Shown here: positions 31,505 to 41,100 of the stretch, in pieces
How positions within the stretch are numbered: position 1 is the first letter of the stretch
Layout: the number at the start of each line of letters is the position of its first letter
From: Sphingobacteriaceae bacterium
Lineage (GTDB): Bacteria > Bacteroidota > Bacteroidia > B-17B0 > Aurantibacillaceae
Direction: 5' to 3'
Assembly: GCA_023251725.1 (NCBI GenBank)
Contig: JAHEYG010000011.1
Coordinates: forward strand, 1 to 50,881
DNA length: 50,881 nt
Notes under the pieces: model-generated
Database searches by the model: none
The model's input: the letters and a program-made list of their open reading frames with translations, nothing else
What the model was told of the DNA's origin: nothing
Position numbers and translations under genes: made by a program

Positions 31505-32143
31505 ATGTCCGTAAAACATGAATTACAGAGTGTCATTTCAGGAAATGGATCGGTTAGGAATGGAAAAATTATCCAAACAATTACCAACCACCTTAGAAGA
31601 AAAAAGAAAACAGTTTCTGAACTTAAAAAAACAAAGCTCATCAAAGAGCAAGAAACGAAGGTCTTAATAGAATTTATCGACAACAAAAATCTTTGGTATA
31701 AAGACTTTGATCCATCCAAGTATATTGGTGAAGGAGCCGAGCAGAAGATATACGAATTTTCTGATCCTAAATTTGTTTTAAAGCTTAATGATTCTATTTT
31801 TTATGAATTGTGGGAAGATTATTTCAATAGTATTTTAATTCATAATTATTTCTTTCCTCATTTAGCATATCAATTACTTGGCTTTCTTAAATACGAGGAT
31901 AAATTATATGCCGTGGTTAAACAACCGTTTGTAAGGTCAACAGAAAACACAAACCTTATTAATGTTAAAGAATTTTTGAGTGCGAATGGTTTCGTAAATA
32001 AAAAGGCCAACGATTATTATCATCCGGATCTTGGAATAATTGTAGAGGATTTGCACGATGAAAATGTTTTAACGGAAGAAGGTTCTTTACAATTTATAGA
32101 TACTGTTTTTTTTCTTATGCCATCTTTTTTCGATAAAGATTAA
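31505..32143 (+). CDS. Stand-alone kinase-fold protein (polyvalent-protein kinase type)
   Basis: A 212-residue protein with a protein-kinase-like fold. The Gly-rich loop is IGEGAEQKIYE, the ATP-anchoring Lys is in FVLKLND, the catalytic-loop equivalent is VEDLHDENVL and the metal-binding Asp is in LQFIDTVFF. This arrangement resembles the kinase domain found in polyvalent proteins of phages and conjugative elements, seen here as a separate gene. The N-terminal 60 residues are basic and coiled. It lies between two copies of a DUF3179 3' end. Whether it phosphorylates a protein or a small molecule is unknown. Confidence 0.7.
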   Translation: MSVKHELQSVISGNGSVRNGKIIQTITNHLRRKKKTVSELKKTKLIKEQETKVLIEFIDNKNLWYKDFDPSKYIGEGAEQKIYEFSDPKFVLKLNDSIFYELWEDYFNSILIHNYFFPHLAYQLLGFLKYEDKLYAVVKQPFVRSTENTNLINVKEFLSANGFVNKKANDYYHPDLGIIVEDLHDENVLTEEGSLQFIDTVFFLMPSFFDKD

Positions 32144-32164
32144 AATCTGTCGCGTTACCCGGCG

Positions 32165-32212
32165 CAACCTCACCCGTCCCTCCGGGACACCTTCTCCCAC
32201 GGGGAGAGGGAA
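32165..32212. repeat. GC-rich dispersed repeat (copy 1)
   Basis: CCTCACCCGTCCCTCCGGGA followed by CACCTTCTCC and GGGGAGAGGG, an imperfect palindrome unlike the AT-rich surroundings. The style matches the REP-like intergenic repeats scattered through many Gram-negative genomes. A diverged second copy is at 33473. Confidence 0.65.
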
Positions 32213-32213
32213 A

Positions 32214-33410
32214 TCACTGCAACGACTCCTTATGAAAATATTTCCAGGATTTCCAATATTCCTGATAGGCATTTATGGGTTCGAGGCGGGCGCCTTTTAA
32301 TTCTCCTTCTAAACAATGTCCGCTAAAATTCCATTTTGAGTTGGTTTCAGTGTCTGTCAAAAAATTATTTGTATCGTTTTTAAATTCCAAAACTTTTCCA
32401 TTTACAGTTCTTTTCCAAACGTGAAACGAAACCGAATCGTTTTCAAGTGCCACCAACACCGCCATATTTTTTACATTATCGTTAATGGTTTTTTCTTTCA
32501 CTATTTTTTTCCACTGATAGGCTTTTGAGGTTCCGTTAACGGTAATTCCCAAAACTAAAACAAAGGGATTCCATTCTCCAACATTATTTTCGTTAACCAT
32601 GTCGGTTGCGCTTAATGAAAATCCATTTTTAAATTGCTCGTATTTTTTTGTACTTGAAGAATCGGGCTGCATAATTAATGTTTCGGGATATTTTTCTAAC
32701 CACTTTTGCAATGTGCTTTGCTCACAATAAATTTCTTGCATTTGTTTTCCTTTTAATTTCCCATAAAAAGCTTCGCCAGTTTCCTGATACCACCAGCTTT
32801 TTGTTTCGGTATCTTCAAACAAAGCATTACGGTTTTTCATTCCCACAATTTTAAAACGGAGATAATTTCCGTCTACCACCGGTGAAAAAACTCTTCCCGA
32901 ATGGCACATTCCGCAATAAGTTACCAATACCGGAATATTTCCCAACGAATCCTGCACTTGATGATGGTAAACAATAAATTCGAGCGGATAAACTTTACAT
33001 TTATTTTTATCGTTTATTCCAATAACAATTGTACTAAGCGGCAAAGAGCTTTCATTCGCGTTTTTGAAAATAATATTTTTAGGTTGATGAAACATTTTTT
33101 CGGGATTCATAAATATATTGAGAACATAAATAAAAAAAATAATAAAAATTAAAAGAAGCGAAAGAATTATTTTTTTAAACCATTTTCCGTTCCTGAATAT
33201 TTTTATGAAAGGATAAATAAAAAGCAGCGCCCCTAAACCAAAAATAAAAATCTTCCAATAATTAAAATACCAGCACAGAAAAAAATAATCCGAATCCTGA
33301 CTCCCCGGAAAAGGTATTAATAAATAATTTCGAAGGGCAGTAGGCACTAAAAGCAAAATCAATCCCAGCCAAAAAAATAAAATATAATATTTGTCAAATA
33401 TTTTTTTCAC
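32214..33410 (-). CDS. DUF3179 membrane protein
   Basis: A 398-residue protein with GTG start at 33410. Three N-terminal transmembrane helices (about 10-28, 47-65 and 75-97) precede the DUF3179 domain (about 110-395). Domain blocks are YPLEFIVYHHQ, PVLVTYCGMCHSGRVFSP with a CxxCH-like pair, KSWWYQETGEAFYGKL and KAYQWK. The Cys-Gly-Met-Cys-His sequence is a redox- or heme-suggestive motif, but heme attachment has not been shown for this family. Function unknown. Its 3' end has a truncated duplicate at 31358. Confidence 0.85.
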   Translation of the reverse strand: MKKIFDKYYILFFWLGLILLLVPTALRNYLLIPFPGSQDSDYFFLCWYFNYWKIFIFGLGALLFIYPFIKIFRNGKWFKKIILSLLLIFIIFFIYVLNIFMNPEKMFHQPKNIIFKNANESSLPLSTIVIGINDKNKCKVYPLEFIVYHHQVQDSLGNIPVLVTYCGMCHSGRVFSPVVDGNYLRFKIVGMKNRNALFEDTETKSWWYQETGEAFYGKLKGKQMQEIYCEQSTLQKWLEKYPETLIMQPDSSSTKKYEQFKNGFSLSATDMVNENNVGEWNPFVLVLGITVNGTSKAYQWKKIVKEKTINDNVKNMAVLVALENDSVSFHVWKRTVNGKVLEFKNDTNNFLTDTETNSKWNFSGHCLEGELKGARLEPINAYQEYWKSWKYFHKESLQ

Positions 33411-33472
33411 ACTAATAAAATATATGTTTCAGAAATAGTTTATTGATAAACAAAATCTTTTTCGCTTTGTTG

Positions 33473-33521
33473 ACCCCATCCGTCCTTGCTCCGCAGGACA
33501 CCTTCGCCTTAAGGAGAAGGG
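33473..33521. repeat. GC-rich dispersed repeat (copy 2)
   Basis: CCCCATCCGTCCTTGCTCC, GCAGGACACCTTCGCC and TTAAGGAGAAGGG: same orientation and build as the copy at 32165. The two copies flank the DUF3179 gene. The rest of 33411-33593 is AT-rich with no gene I can support. Confidence 0.6.
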
Positions 33522-33593
33522 TATTTTTTTAAAAAAATAAACACAGAACCCGGAATAAATAATAATCAACTCGAAATAAATAATCCGAAATAA

Positions 33594-34541
33594 CTACTCC
33601 TCCATTCCCAAATGTATCAACGCATCGCCTTCATTTACTATTGGCTGACTATTTACTCCAACAATATATCCATCGTGCGGCGACAAAATTTTTTGTTCTA
33701 TTTCCCCGAAAGGGTTACAAATTACACCGAGCAAATCATCTTTTTGCACGTGCGCTCCGTTATGCGCGTTCATGTGAAATAACCCGCTGTCGGCCGCACG
33801 AACCCAGGTGCCTTTTACAATTTTTACTTCGCCGTTATTAGGAATATCTGTATCAACCATGTTATACGCTTTCATTAAACGCATACAGCCATGCACACCT
33901 TCGTTAATTGCTAAGTAATCGAAACGCATACTTTCGCCACCTTCATAAACTAAAATGGGCTTGTGATGTTTACCGGCTTCGTGACGTAAAGTTCCTTCGC
34001 GGTAATTACTATCAATAATTAATGGCGGCGAAAATTTTTCGGCGAGCGCTAAGTTGTCGGGGAAATCAAATACACAACGCAACTGCGGATAATTATTAAT
34101 TTTTGCTCCGCCCGTATGAAAATCAATTCCAAAATCAATTAGCGGAATAATATGTTTCATTAAATCGTGTGCAATTCTGCTGCCGAGCGAACCTTTTTTA
34201 TTGCCCGGAAAGCAACGATTTAAATCGCGGCCATCGGGCAAATCGCGCGTACTGTACAAAAACGAAACAATATTTATTACAGGAATGGCAATTACCGTTC
34301 CGCATTTTAATTTTTGTATCTCATCACTCGTAATTAATTTCCGTATTATTTCAATACCGTTGGTTTCTTCGCCATGCATACCGGCGCTAAATAAAATAGT
34401 TGGTCCGGCATTTTTAGAGCGAAATACGTGAACAGGAATTTCTATTTTAGTTTGCGTGTGTAATTCGTAAGCATTTAAAACCACGCGCTTATTTTCGCCG
34501 GAGGCAATGTGCTGACCGTTAATTTCAATAACTTTACTCAT
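33594..34541 (-). CDS. AstE/AspA-like zinc deacylase of the RimK operon
   Basis: A 315-residue succinylglutamate desuccinylase/aspartoacylase-family enzyme. Zinc ligands are His56 and Glu59 in SAGMHGEETNGIEI, with the third His in GIDFHTGGA; GRDLNRCFPG is the substrate-binding block and VYEGGESMRFD carries the likely general-base Glu. The C-terminal beta domain is present. The family cleaves N-acyl groups from amino acids. It follows rimK by 3 bp, and this trio (retropepsin-like, RimK, deacylase) recurs in other bacteria, so it may process glutamylated products. Exact substrate unknown. Confidence 0.85.
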   Translation of the reverse strand: MSKVIEINGQHIASGENKRVVLNAYELHTQTKIEIPVHVFRSKNAGPTILFSAGMHGEETNGIEIIRKLITSDEIQKLKCGTVIAIPVINIVSFLYSTRDLPDGRDLNRCFPGNKKGSLGSRIAHDLMKHIIPLIDFGIDFHTGGAKINNYPQLRCVFDFPDNLALAEKFSPPLIIDSNYREGTLRHEAGKHHKPILVYEGGESMRFDYLAINEGVHGCMRLMKAYNMVDTDIPNNGEVKIVKGTWVRAADSGLFHMNAHNGAHVQKDDLLGVICNPFGEIEQKILSPHDGYIVGVNSQPIVNEGDALIHLGMEE

Positions 34542-34544
34542 AAA

Positions 34545-35435
34545 TTATTCTCCCGGTTTATTAAATTCATTTCTTTCAACGTATTCAATTATTTTTCCGG
34601 CAATATCTAAACCTGTTGCGCCTTCAATACCTTCTAATCCCGGCGATGAATTTACTTCCATTACTAAGGGTCCGCGATTGCTTTGCAACAAATCAACACC
34701 GGCAATTCCTAATCCTAATTTTTTTACTGCTTTTATTGCGGTTGCTCTTTCTTCGGCCGAAAGATTAATTACTGTTGCTGTTCCACCACGGTGTAAATTA
34801 CTTCTGAACTCGCCTTCTTTTGCCTGACGTTTCATGGCGCCTACAATTTGTCCGTCAACCACAAACACTCTTATATCTGCCCCTTTCGATTCTTTAATAA
34901 ATTCCTGAACCAATAAACTCGCTTTTAATTTTAAGAAAGCTTCTATTACTGATTTTGCCGCTTTTTGATTTTCTGCTAAAATTACACCGATGCCTTGTGT
35001 ACCTTCTAATAATTTAATTACGCAAGGCGCACCGCCAATTTGTTCAATTACATTATCAATATCTTTTGGCTGATTAGCAAATGCGGTTTTTGGCATTCCT
35101 AAACCTGCGCGCGCTAAAATTTGTAAGCTTCGTAATTTATCTCGCGAGCGAACCAAGGCTTGCGATTCAACTGCAGTAAAAATTTTCATCATTTCGAACT
35201 GACGAACCACTGCAGAACCATAAAATGTTGCTGACGCTCCTATGCGCGGAATAACTGCATTAACGCCGGTAACTTCTTTGCCGCCGTTGTAAATATGCGG
35301 ACGGCCCTGTTCAATTACCAAAACACATTTCATGTGATCGAGAATAAGGGTTTCGTGTCCGCGTTTTTCGGCGGCTTCCACTAATCGCATGGTGGAATAC
35401 AAATTTTTGTTGCGAGATAAAATGGCAATTTTCAT
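34545..35435 (-). CDS. rimK: RimK-type ATP-grasp glutamate ligase
   Basis: A 296-residue ATP-grasp ligase, close to RimK of E. coli in length. Motifs: [14 protein letters not shown], the pre-grasp domain with [26 protein letters not shown] with the Gly-rich loop, [20 protein letters not shown] and the metal-binding [14 protein letters not shown]. RimK adds glutamate residues to the C-terminus of ribosomal protein S6 and can make poly-alpha-glutamate. It is the middle gene of a three-gene operon. Confidence 0.93.
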   Translation of the reverse strand: MKIAILSRNKNLYSTMRLVEAAEKRGHETLILDHMKCVLVIEQGRPHIYNGGKEVTGVNAVIPRIGASATFYGSAVVRQFEMMKIFTAVESQALVRSRDKLRSLQILARAGLGMPKTAFANQPKDIDNVIEQIGGAPCVIKLLEGTQGIGVILAENQKAAKSVIEAFLKLKASLLVQEFIKESKGADIRVFVVDGQIVGAMKRQAKEGEFRSNLHRGGTATVINLSAEERATAIKAVKKLGLGIAGVDLLQSNRGPLVMEVNSSPGLEGIEGATGLDIAGKIIEYVERNEFNKPGE

Positions 35436-35445
35436 AGCTGTAAAT

Positions 35446-35895
35446 TTAAATAATTTCTAATCCGCCGGTGTGAATTTGATTGGGATCGATAATGAATTTT
35501 CGTTTTAATATTCTTCTTCCAATTAAAACCGGATAGCGCATACTTTCGCGATCGCTTAATGAAAGTGTGCTGCGGATAATTTTTTTTCCTATTTTAATTT
35601 TGGTTTTTATAATGTACCGTTCTTCCATTTCGCCGAACGAGTTTTTTATTTTCTTTTTATCGAACTCAGTAAACTCGTGAATTTTTTCGGAATATTCAGG
35701 GTGCAATTCATCTAATAATTTAAAATACAAAACATTTTTACCATCCACATTTTTAAGTAAAATATCTTGGCAATGAATAGAAGAAGTGTAGGCACCGGTA
35801 TCAATTTTGGCTTCCACGCCAAATAAATTCAGCTCCGGAAAATCAACAAATTCTCGACGCCCTATTAATCGCATAATATATTTTGCCGGTTCCAT
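35446..35895 (-). CDS. RimK-associated retropepsin-like (RimB-type) protein
   Basis: A 149-residue protein of the ATP-dependent zinc protease / RimK-LysX C-terminal-like family. The DTGA aspartic-protease-like motif is at Asp32-Ala35 ([15 protein letters not shown]), and [15 protein letters not shown] is the conserved end block. Such proteins are encoded beside rimK in many genomes; the Pseudomonas counterpart is called RimB. Despite the Asp-Thr-Gly motif, protease activity is not certain. It is the first gene of the operon, 10 bp before rimK. Confidence 0.85.
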   Translation of the reverse strand: MEPAKYIMRLIGRREFVDFPELNLFGVEAKIDTGAYTSSIHCQDILLKNVDGKNVLYFKLLDELHPEYSEKIHEFTEFDKKKIKNSFGEMEERYIIKTKIKIGKKIIRSTLSLSDRESMRYPVLIGRRILKRKFIIDPNQIHTGGLEII

Positions 35896-35935
35896 TTAAA
35901 CAACAGCAATTTATTAAAAATTATTATTATAAAAA

Positions 35936-35968
35936 ATATTCGCGTTAATTAGTGTAATTCGTGGCTAA
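35936..35968. repeat. ATTAGTGTAATTCGTGG-type dispersed element
   Basis: ATTCGCGTTAATTAGTGTAA followed by TTCGTGGCTAA, a phrase that I recall as frequent in Bacteroidota intergenic DNA. It contains the stop codon and last codons of the DAO-type gene. A related stretch (TTACACTAATCTGCACTAAT, in the other orientation) is at 7041-7060. Confidence 0.5.
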
Positions 35969-37087
35969 ATATTTCCTAAACCGCTCCACATTTACTTCAG
36001 CATTAAGTTCCGAATTTTTACTAATATAATTTAAGAGCTGTTCGGCAAAATAGGGCGCCAGCATTACACCTTTGGTTCCCATACCGTTAAACACAAATAA
36101 ATTATTGTACTGAGGATGTTTTCCTAAAACTGGTCGCCGGTCAATCACAGAAGGACGAACTCCGGCATTATGCGACTTAATTTTATAATCAGCTACAGTT
36201 ATTTTTTTTAACTTTTCCTGAAGTTCAATGAGGCCATTTTGGGAAGTGTTATCATTTAAATCTTCCCAATTATAAGTCGCTCCTGTTTTAAACTGATTTT
36301 CTTTGTCAGAAAAAATAAATCCATTTTTATTAATGATATCGGTTTCTATTTTTAAATCGTTGCTTTCTATAGTGAGAATTTCGCCTTTTGCGGGTTTTAA
36401 GGGAATGTAATTAAAAAACGGGTTATGCTTTACTAAATATCCTTCGGCAAAAATTATTTTAGAGGCAACAAATTCTTTATAAATTATTTTTTCGGAAGTG
36501 ATTAATTGTGTGTATTCAAATTTTTCATTGGCAAAACTATTCTTTTCGGTTAAATATTTTCGTGTGCTTTCTAAAAATAAATTCACGTTTAAATTACCCG
36601 ACTCCGTCACCTTAGAAAAACCAAATTCGCTTTGTTTTATATTTTGTGAGTGATTTTCGGTGTAAATTTCTTTATAGAGATACTTTTTTAATTCGCCATT
36701 TGCTTTTTTATGCCACAAATCAACTTCTTGTTGTTCCGAAAATAATTTTACAATGTTTCTTTTAATAATTAATTTACAATTAAGATTTTTTCCGACCTCT
36801 TTATAAAACCTCAACATCTCCGGTAATATTTCATCTGCCATCCAACTTTTACTGAGTCGTTTAAAAATAATGGGATTAAATATTCCGGCCGCCACTTTTG
36901 AGCAATTTGATAATTCGGGTTTATCAATCACCATTACCGAAAAATTATTTTCAATAAGTTTCAAGGCCAAAACACTTCCGGCCAAGCCCTGTCCCACAAT
37001 TATAAAATCGAAAGTTTTTATGTTATTTTTGTTTTGATTTGAATCCGCGTTTTTCTCCCCGATAAGCACCTGATAAATAAACCACAA
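35945..37087 (-). CDS. DAO-type FAD-dependent oxidoreductase (start uncertain)
   Basis: Up to 380 residues. The FAD-binding motif is FDFIIVGQGLAGSVLALKLI, with VMVIDKPE ending the second strand; NNLFVFNGMGTKGVMLAP is the C-terminal FAD block of D-amino-acid-oxidase/glycine-oxidase-like proteins. The start is unclear. ATG 37087 gives a 22-residue leader and a 65-bp overlap with the upstream gene, GTG 37069 is an alternative, and the natural position after the upstream stop (37021) is an ATA. The terminal residues NYTN lie in a dispersed repeat. Substrate unknown; an amine or amino acid is likely. Confidence 0.8.
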   Translation of the reverse strand: MWFIYQVLIGEKNADSNQNKNNIKTFDFIIVGQGLAGSVLALKLIENNFSVMVIDKPELSNCSKVAAGIFNPIIFKRLSKSWMADEILPEMLRFYKEVGKNLNCKLIIKRNIVKLFSEQQEVDLWHKKANGELKKYLYKEIYTENHSQNIKQSEFGFSKVTESGNLNVNLFLESTRKYLTEKNSFANEKFEYTQLITSEKIIYKEFVASKIIFAEGYLVKHNPFFNYIPLKPAKGEILTIESNDLKIETDIINKNGFIFSDKENQFKTGATYNWEDLNDNTSQNGLIELQEKLKKITVADYKIKSHNAGVRPSVIDRRPVLGKHPQYNNLFVFNGMGTKGVMLAPYFAEQLLNYISKNSELNAEVNVERFRKYLATNYTN

Positions 37088-37619
37088 TTCGGCCTCCGAA
37101 TAATTGTTGTTTTTCGTTTATATCGGCAAATAATTCAACACCTATTCCTAAATCGTATTTAAATTTATAAATACCTTGTAAACTAATATACCCTCCCAAC
37201 ACATTGCTAATTACGGCGTGAAAATAGCCGACAGAATCTTCTTTTGCCACCACAAAGTTATCGTAAGAAGGGCCGATAAATGCAGCAAAATTTGTCCTAT
37301 TTCGCTCTCTGCGTAATCCGTAGCATAAATGTCCCGAAATGTTGTTATTAGCTAATAATTGATCGCCACTCATAAAAAAACCAATTTGCAAATAATGGCG
37401 TTGCAAATGAAATTGAAAATCGACACTAATTAAACTTTGATCTCTGATTCTTACAGTAGAAAATGCTTTGCCAATACCCAATGTTAAATAGTTATTGTAT
37501 TTTCGATAACGCTTTCCGTCAAATTCCAACTCCTGTTTAGGATTATAGGGCAAAGTATCTTTTTGCGAAAAGCCAAAACAAAAATTAAAAAGAAATAATA
37601 TGGTAGCTAATTTTTTCAA
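37023..37619 (-). CDS. Exported hypothetical protein, probable small outer-membrane barrel
   Basis: A 198-residue protein with TTG start at 37619 and signal peptide (KKLATILFLFNFCFGFSQ); no ATG exists in the signal region. The body alternates polar and aromatic residues (NYLTLGIGKAFSTV, SVDFQFHLQRHYLQIGFFMS, DLGIGVELFADIN), typical of an 8-stranded barrel. It ends in a basic tail that overlaps the DAO-type gene. It is divergent from a lipoprotein gene. No family recognised. Confidence 0.65.
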   Translation of the reverse strand: MKKLATILFLFNFCFGFSQKDTLPYNPKQELEFDGKRYRKYNNYLTLGIGKAFSTVRIRDQSLISVDFQFHLQRHYLQIGFFMSGDQLLANNNISGHLCYGLRRERNRTNFAAFIGPSYDNFVVAKEDSVGYFHAVISNVLGGYISLQGIYKFKYDLGIGVELFADINEKQQLFGGRIVVYLSGAYRGEKRGFKSKQK

Positions 37620-37639
37620 TTCTGCTAATTTACGTACTA

Positions 37640-37672
37640 TTTGTAACGGTTTAAATTTTTAAAGTATATTTG
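37640..37672 (+). promoter_or_regulatory. Bacteroidota promoter with TTTG and TATATTTG
   Basis: TTTG (37640-37643), 21 bases, TATATTTG (37665-37672): both elements are exact. The expected start (about 37678) falls on the run of TTG codons of the lipoprotein gene, implying a leaderless message begun at TTG. Confidence 0.65.
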
Positions 37673-37675
37673 TTC

Positions 37676-38179
37676 TTGTTGAACGCAAAGCTTTACATAT
37701 TTTTATTTTTCTGCGGCGTATTTTCAGCCTGTAATAATCCTAAGGAAACTGCAATTACCAATGAAACCATTAAAACCAAAGATAATTTTCATTGGCCCAT
37801 AGGTAAATTCATTTTCGTTACAAAAGAGGGGATGTTTTTTGAGGAATGGGTTAAAATAGATTCGGTAACATTTAAAGGTAGTAATTTTTTCATTAATAAA
37901 GCTAAAAACGATACCCTTTTTACCGTTACAATGAAATTAACAAGAGGTAAAGAAAAAACATCGCTGTTATTTAAACTAAAAGGTGAAAATAATAAAGACA
38001 GCGAATTTACCCTTATTAAAGAAGATGAAAATCTGTACGTTTTTGAAAATCCTTTTCATGATTATACTTCCATTATGCAATACAAAATTTTGGGAGATAC
38101 TGCCATTGAAGTAACAGAAAGAGGTTTTGTAAAAAACAAAGAGCGGGAAGAAAAATATATTATGAAAAAAATTGATTAG
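37676..38179 (+). CDS. Small lipoprotein, unknown function
   Basis: A predicted lipoprotein of about 167 residues; no ATG precedes the signal peptide, and TTG at 37676 (or 37679) is the likeliest start because the TTG at 37670 lies in the -7 element. The signal peptide ends GVFSAC (lipobox), followed by a linker and a beta-rich domain (FHWPIGKFIFVTKEGMFFEEW, VTMKLTRGKEKTSLLFKLKG, VFENPFHDYTSIMQYKI) resembling small lipocalin-like domains, such as DUF6265-type proteins, though I cannot confirm that. It overlaps the convergent large gene by 4 bp. Confidence 0.6.
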   Translation: MLNAKLYIFLFFCGVFSACNNPKETAITNETIKTKDNFHWPIGKFIFVTKEGMFFEEWVKIDSVTFKGSNFFINKAKNDTLFTVTMKLTRGKEKTSLLFKLKGENNKDSEFTLIKEDENLYVFENPFHDYTSIMQYKILGDTAIEVTERGFVKNKEREEKYIMKKID

Positions 38180-41100
38180 AAAAACGCCCTGATGGTGGCC
38201 CCGCCAATATTTACAATATTTGCATCCGGCGATTTTCGTCCATCGTAATTAATGCTGATTTGAATGTTTCCTGTTAAATTTCGCTGATAACTTATGCCCC
38301 ATGTATAATTATATCCCGGCCGTAACGCATTCAGCATTTCATAAGCCACCGGCGAATTCTGAACATCATTATAGGTAATGCTTAAAAAATCGGCCCTCAA
38401 ATTAAAACTTCCTTTTTCAGATTGATTGTATTTCAACTCTAAAGCAAAATCGTTAATCGACGCTTTCTGAAAACCGCCTTCACCAATATTTTGTTTATTT
38501 GTGAATTTATAAATTGCACTTATGCGAATGGCGGTGTTCGGCTGAAAACTTAATTTCTGTTCTAAATCATAATATTCAATTGTATAATTACGTTGCGAAA
38601 AAAATTGCGAGGCATAGCCTTTTAAACCGCTTACATCATGACTTAAAAAACTCCACGACTTTAAAAAATTAAGTCGCATCCTAAATTCGTGAGAATAATT
38701 TTCACGCGAATCTAATCCGTTTAATAAAAGCTGTTTGGTTTTGTTATTCAAAAAAGTATAATCGGCGCCAAATACCGTGGCCGATTGATTAAAAAATACA
38801 CTTTGCCTCAAAGCATAATTGGTAGAAAGTAAACTAGTATCTTTAACAGTGCTGTTAAAAAAATCGGAATTAAAAAACTGTCCGTTATCATACGTTTTAT
38901 TATCTACCCTAAAAACACTTTGTGTGGCAAAACGCCCAACGAATTTTGCCAATCCTTTGCTGTCTTCTTTTAATAAAACTACCGGCCGTATATTAAACGA
39001 AAAACTTAATTGGTTCTGTAATACTTTCACGTATTGCGATGTAGGCGTGTAAACACGAATGTATTTTAACTGGTCGGCAAATTGTCCTACTTCAAATTCG
39101 TTGAGCTCTTTTATTCCATTGCTGTTATAATCGTTCCATGCAAACTGACCTTGCCCGGGAGCCACTTCCACATAATAAAATTCTTTTTTATTTTCTAATC
39201 CGTAACCGGTTTCATAAAAAAGGGTGGATGTAATTAATCCTTTAAATAATCGCGGACTATACTCTACCCTTCCCAATAAACTATTATCGGGTTTTAAAGC
39301 ATTGCTCACCACGTTTTTTAATTGCAAATCGCGATAGGTAAATAATAAAGTGATTGGATGATTTTTTATACTGTAAACATTTAATTGAAGTCCCAAATTT
39401 TGCGCATAAGTGCTGTCTTTAATTACATCGTTATACGCTTGTCTGTCGCGACGCTCGCGGTAAAATAATTTTATTTTGTTTTTTATGGTATCCGAATTTG
39501 TAATATTTGCTTCCCATTCCCATAACTGATAAGTTCGTGGTAAAAGTGTGTTGGTGGGAATGGATCTGAAAATATTGTGTTCAAATTCGTCGCTTAGTGA
39601 AATTTTAAATTTTCCGAAACCCTGAGAAATTCCGCTTTTGTGCCTGTAAAATTCGGTGTTAACCGGATTATTACTGGTGGTTAAGTAGGAACCGTCGTAT
39701 TGAACATTAAATCGGTTTTTTGTTACCCTGCCGGTTAATTGCTGTTTGTTGCCGCTAAAAAAACTTCCTTCTAAAAAAGTATTGTAAGCATAAATTAATT
39801 TATAGCGATTGGCTTTTTCAATTCCTAATTCTGCTCTTCCAATGTGCTGATCTGTATTTATGGCATCAACATAAGGGCGGTTCCAATCGCGCTGAAACTC
39901 TACGGTTCTGAAACGTTCTATCTGATTAAAATTTTGCGCTACATATTCGTAATTGATGTTGTAAATTAATTTAGCCGGATTTTTGTCGGAGGAATCTTTT
40001 TTAAAAATAGATTGATTATTACTTTTTAATTTATAGCCATAACCCTGATCGTTTTGTTTATCGAACGGACTGAAAGTATTTATATCGTTTTTCGAATACG
40101 CTCCTTCCATTACCAAATTATGGTTTTTATCAAAAGTATATTCAAAGCCTCCGGTAGCCATTTGATTTTGTTTTGGAGTTACGAGAGGGATAACCGGTTC
40201 ATAATTTCCCTGAGGTTTGCCGCCAACCGGCACTACCCATTTATACACTTTTCCATTAGCGGCTGCAGAAATTTGAATGTAATTACCGTTCCCAAATCCA
40301 ACATTCGAAAATTTATTTCTGTATTTGGCACTATCGGGACTGGTTGAATAAACAAAAATTCCATAATAGGTTGTAAGGCCAACAACGGTGTCTTTTTTCC
40401 AATAAAAAACATCGCTGTTATTAAAATTAGTAAGTTCGGCGCCGCTAAAAACCGCTTTGCTAATTGTATCGCCAATGTCAAATAATACTTTTTTTTGATC
40501 TTGTGTAAGAGTTTGCTGCAGCGATTTCTCTTTGTCGTCTTGTTCGGTATAAAAATTTCCGAATATTTTTAATTTACCAATCTCCACTTCTTCACTCACA
40601 AAAAATAAACTGCGGCCATAATTCCGTTCGGCATATTGAAACTCTGCTACAATACGTTTATCTTTTGTAATAATTTGCCGGGCAGTAAAAACTAATTCGC
40701 CCGTGTTATAATCAATAATGTAATCGTTTTGCTGTCCGCGTTGCATCAATCTCCCGTCAATATAAATTTTTTCCGTTCCGGATAAAACAATAATAAAAGG
40801 TTCGTTGTTGGCACCTACCAAACGGTATGGGCCTTGATTATTTTCTTTCCCAAAAATAACATTGCGTGCAAATTTTCCTTTTGAAACGGCTCCCGCAACG
40901 GTGGTTCTGAAAGTGACTGCTTTTTTTCCGATGGTGTCTGAATAAATATTTGAAATCTGCGCCCCTTGCGCCCGTTTATAAAAATTCATGAAGTAACTGT
41001 TATTGGGTTTCGACAATTGATAATCGCCAACAATTAATTTGGTACTTTTATTAGAGAGTTGAATAAATACTTTATCAAATTCCTGTAATTGTGCTGTAGT

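Noticed and set aside
33399-33412. A TTCACAC half-site at the start of the DUF3179 gene
   Set aside because: There is only one half-site, no partner 21 bp away, and it overlaps the GTG start codon, so it is probably chance.
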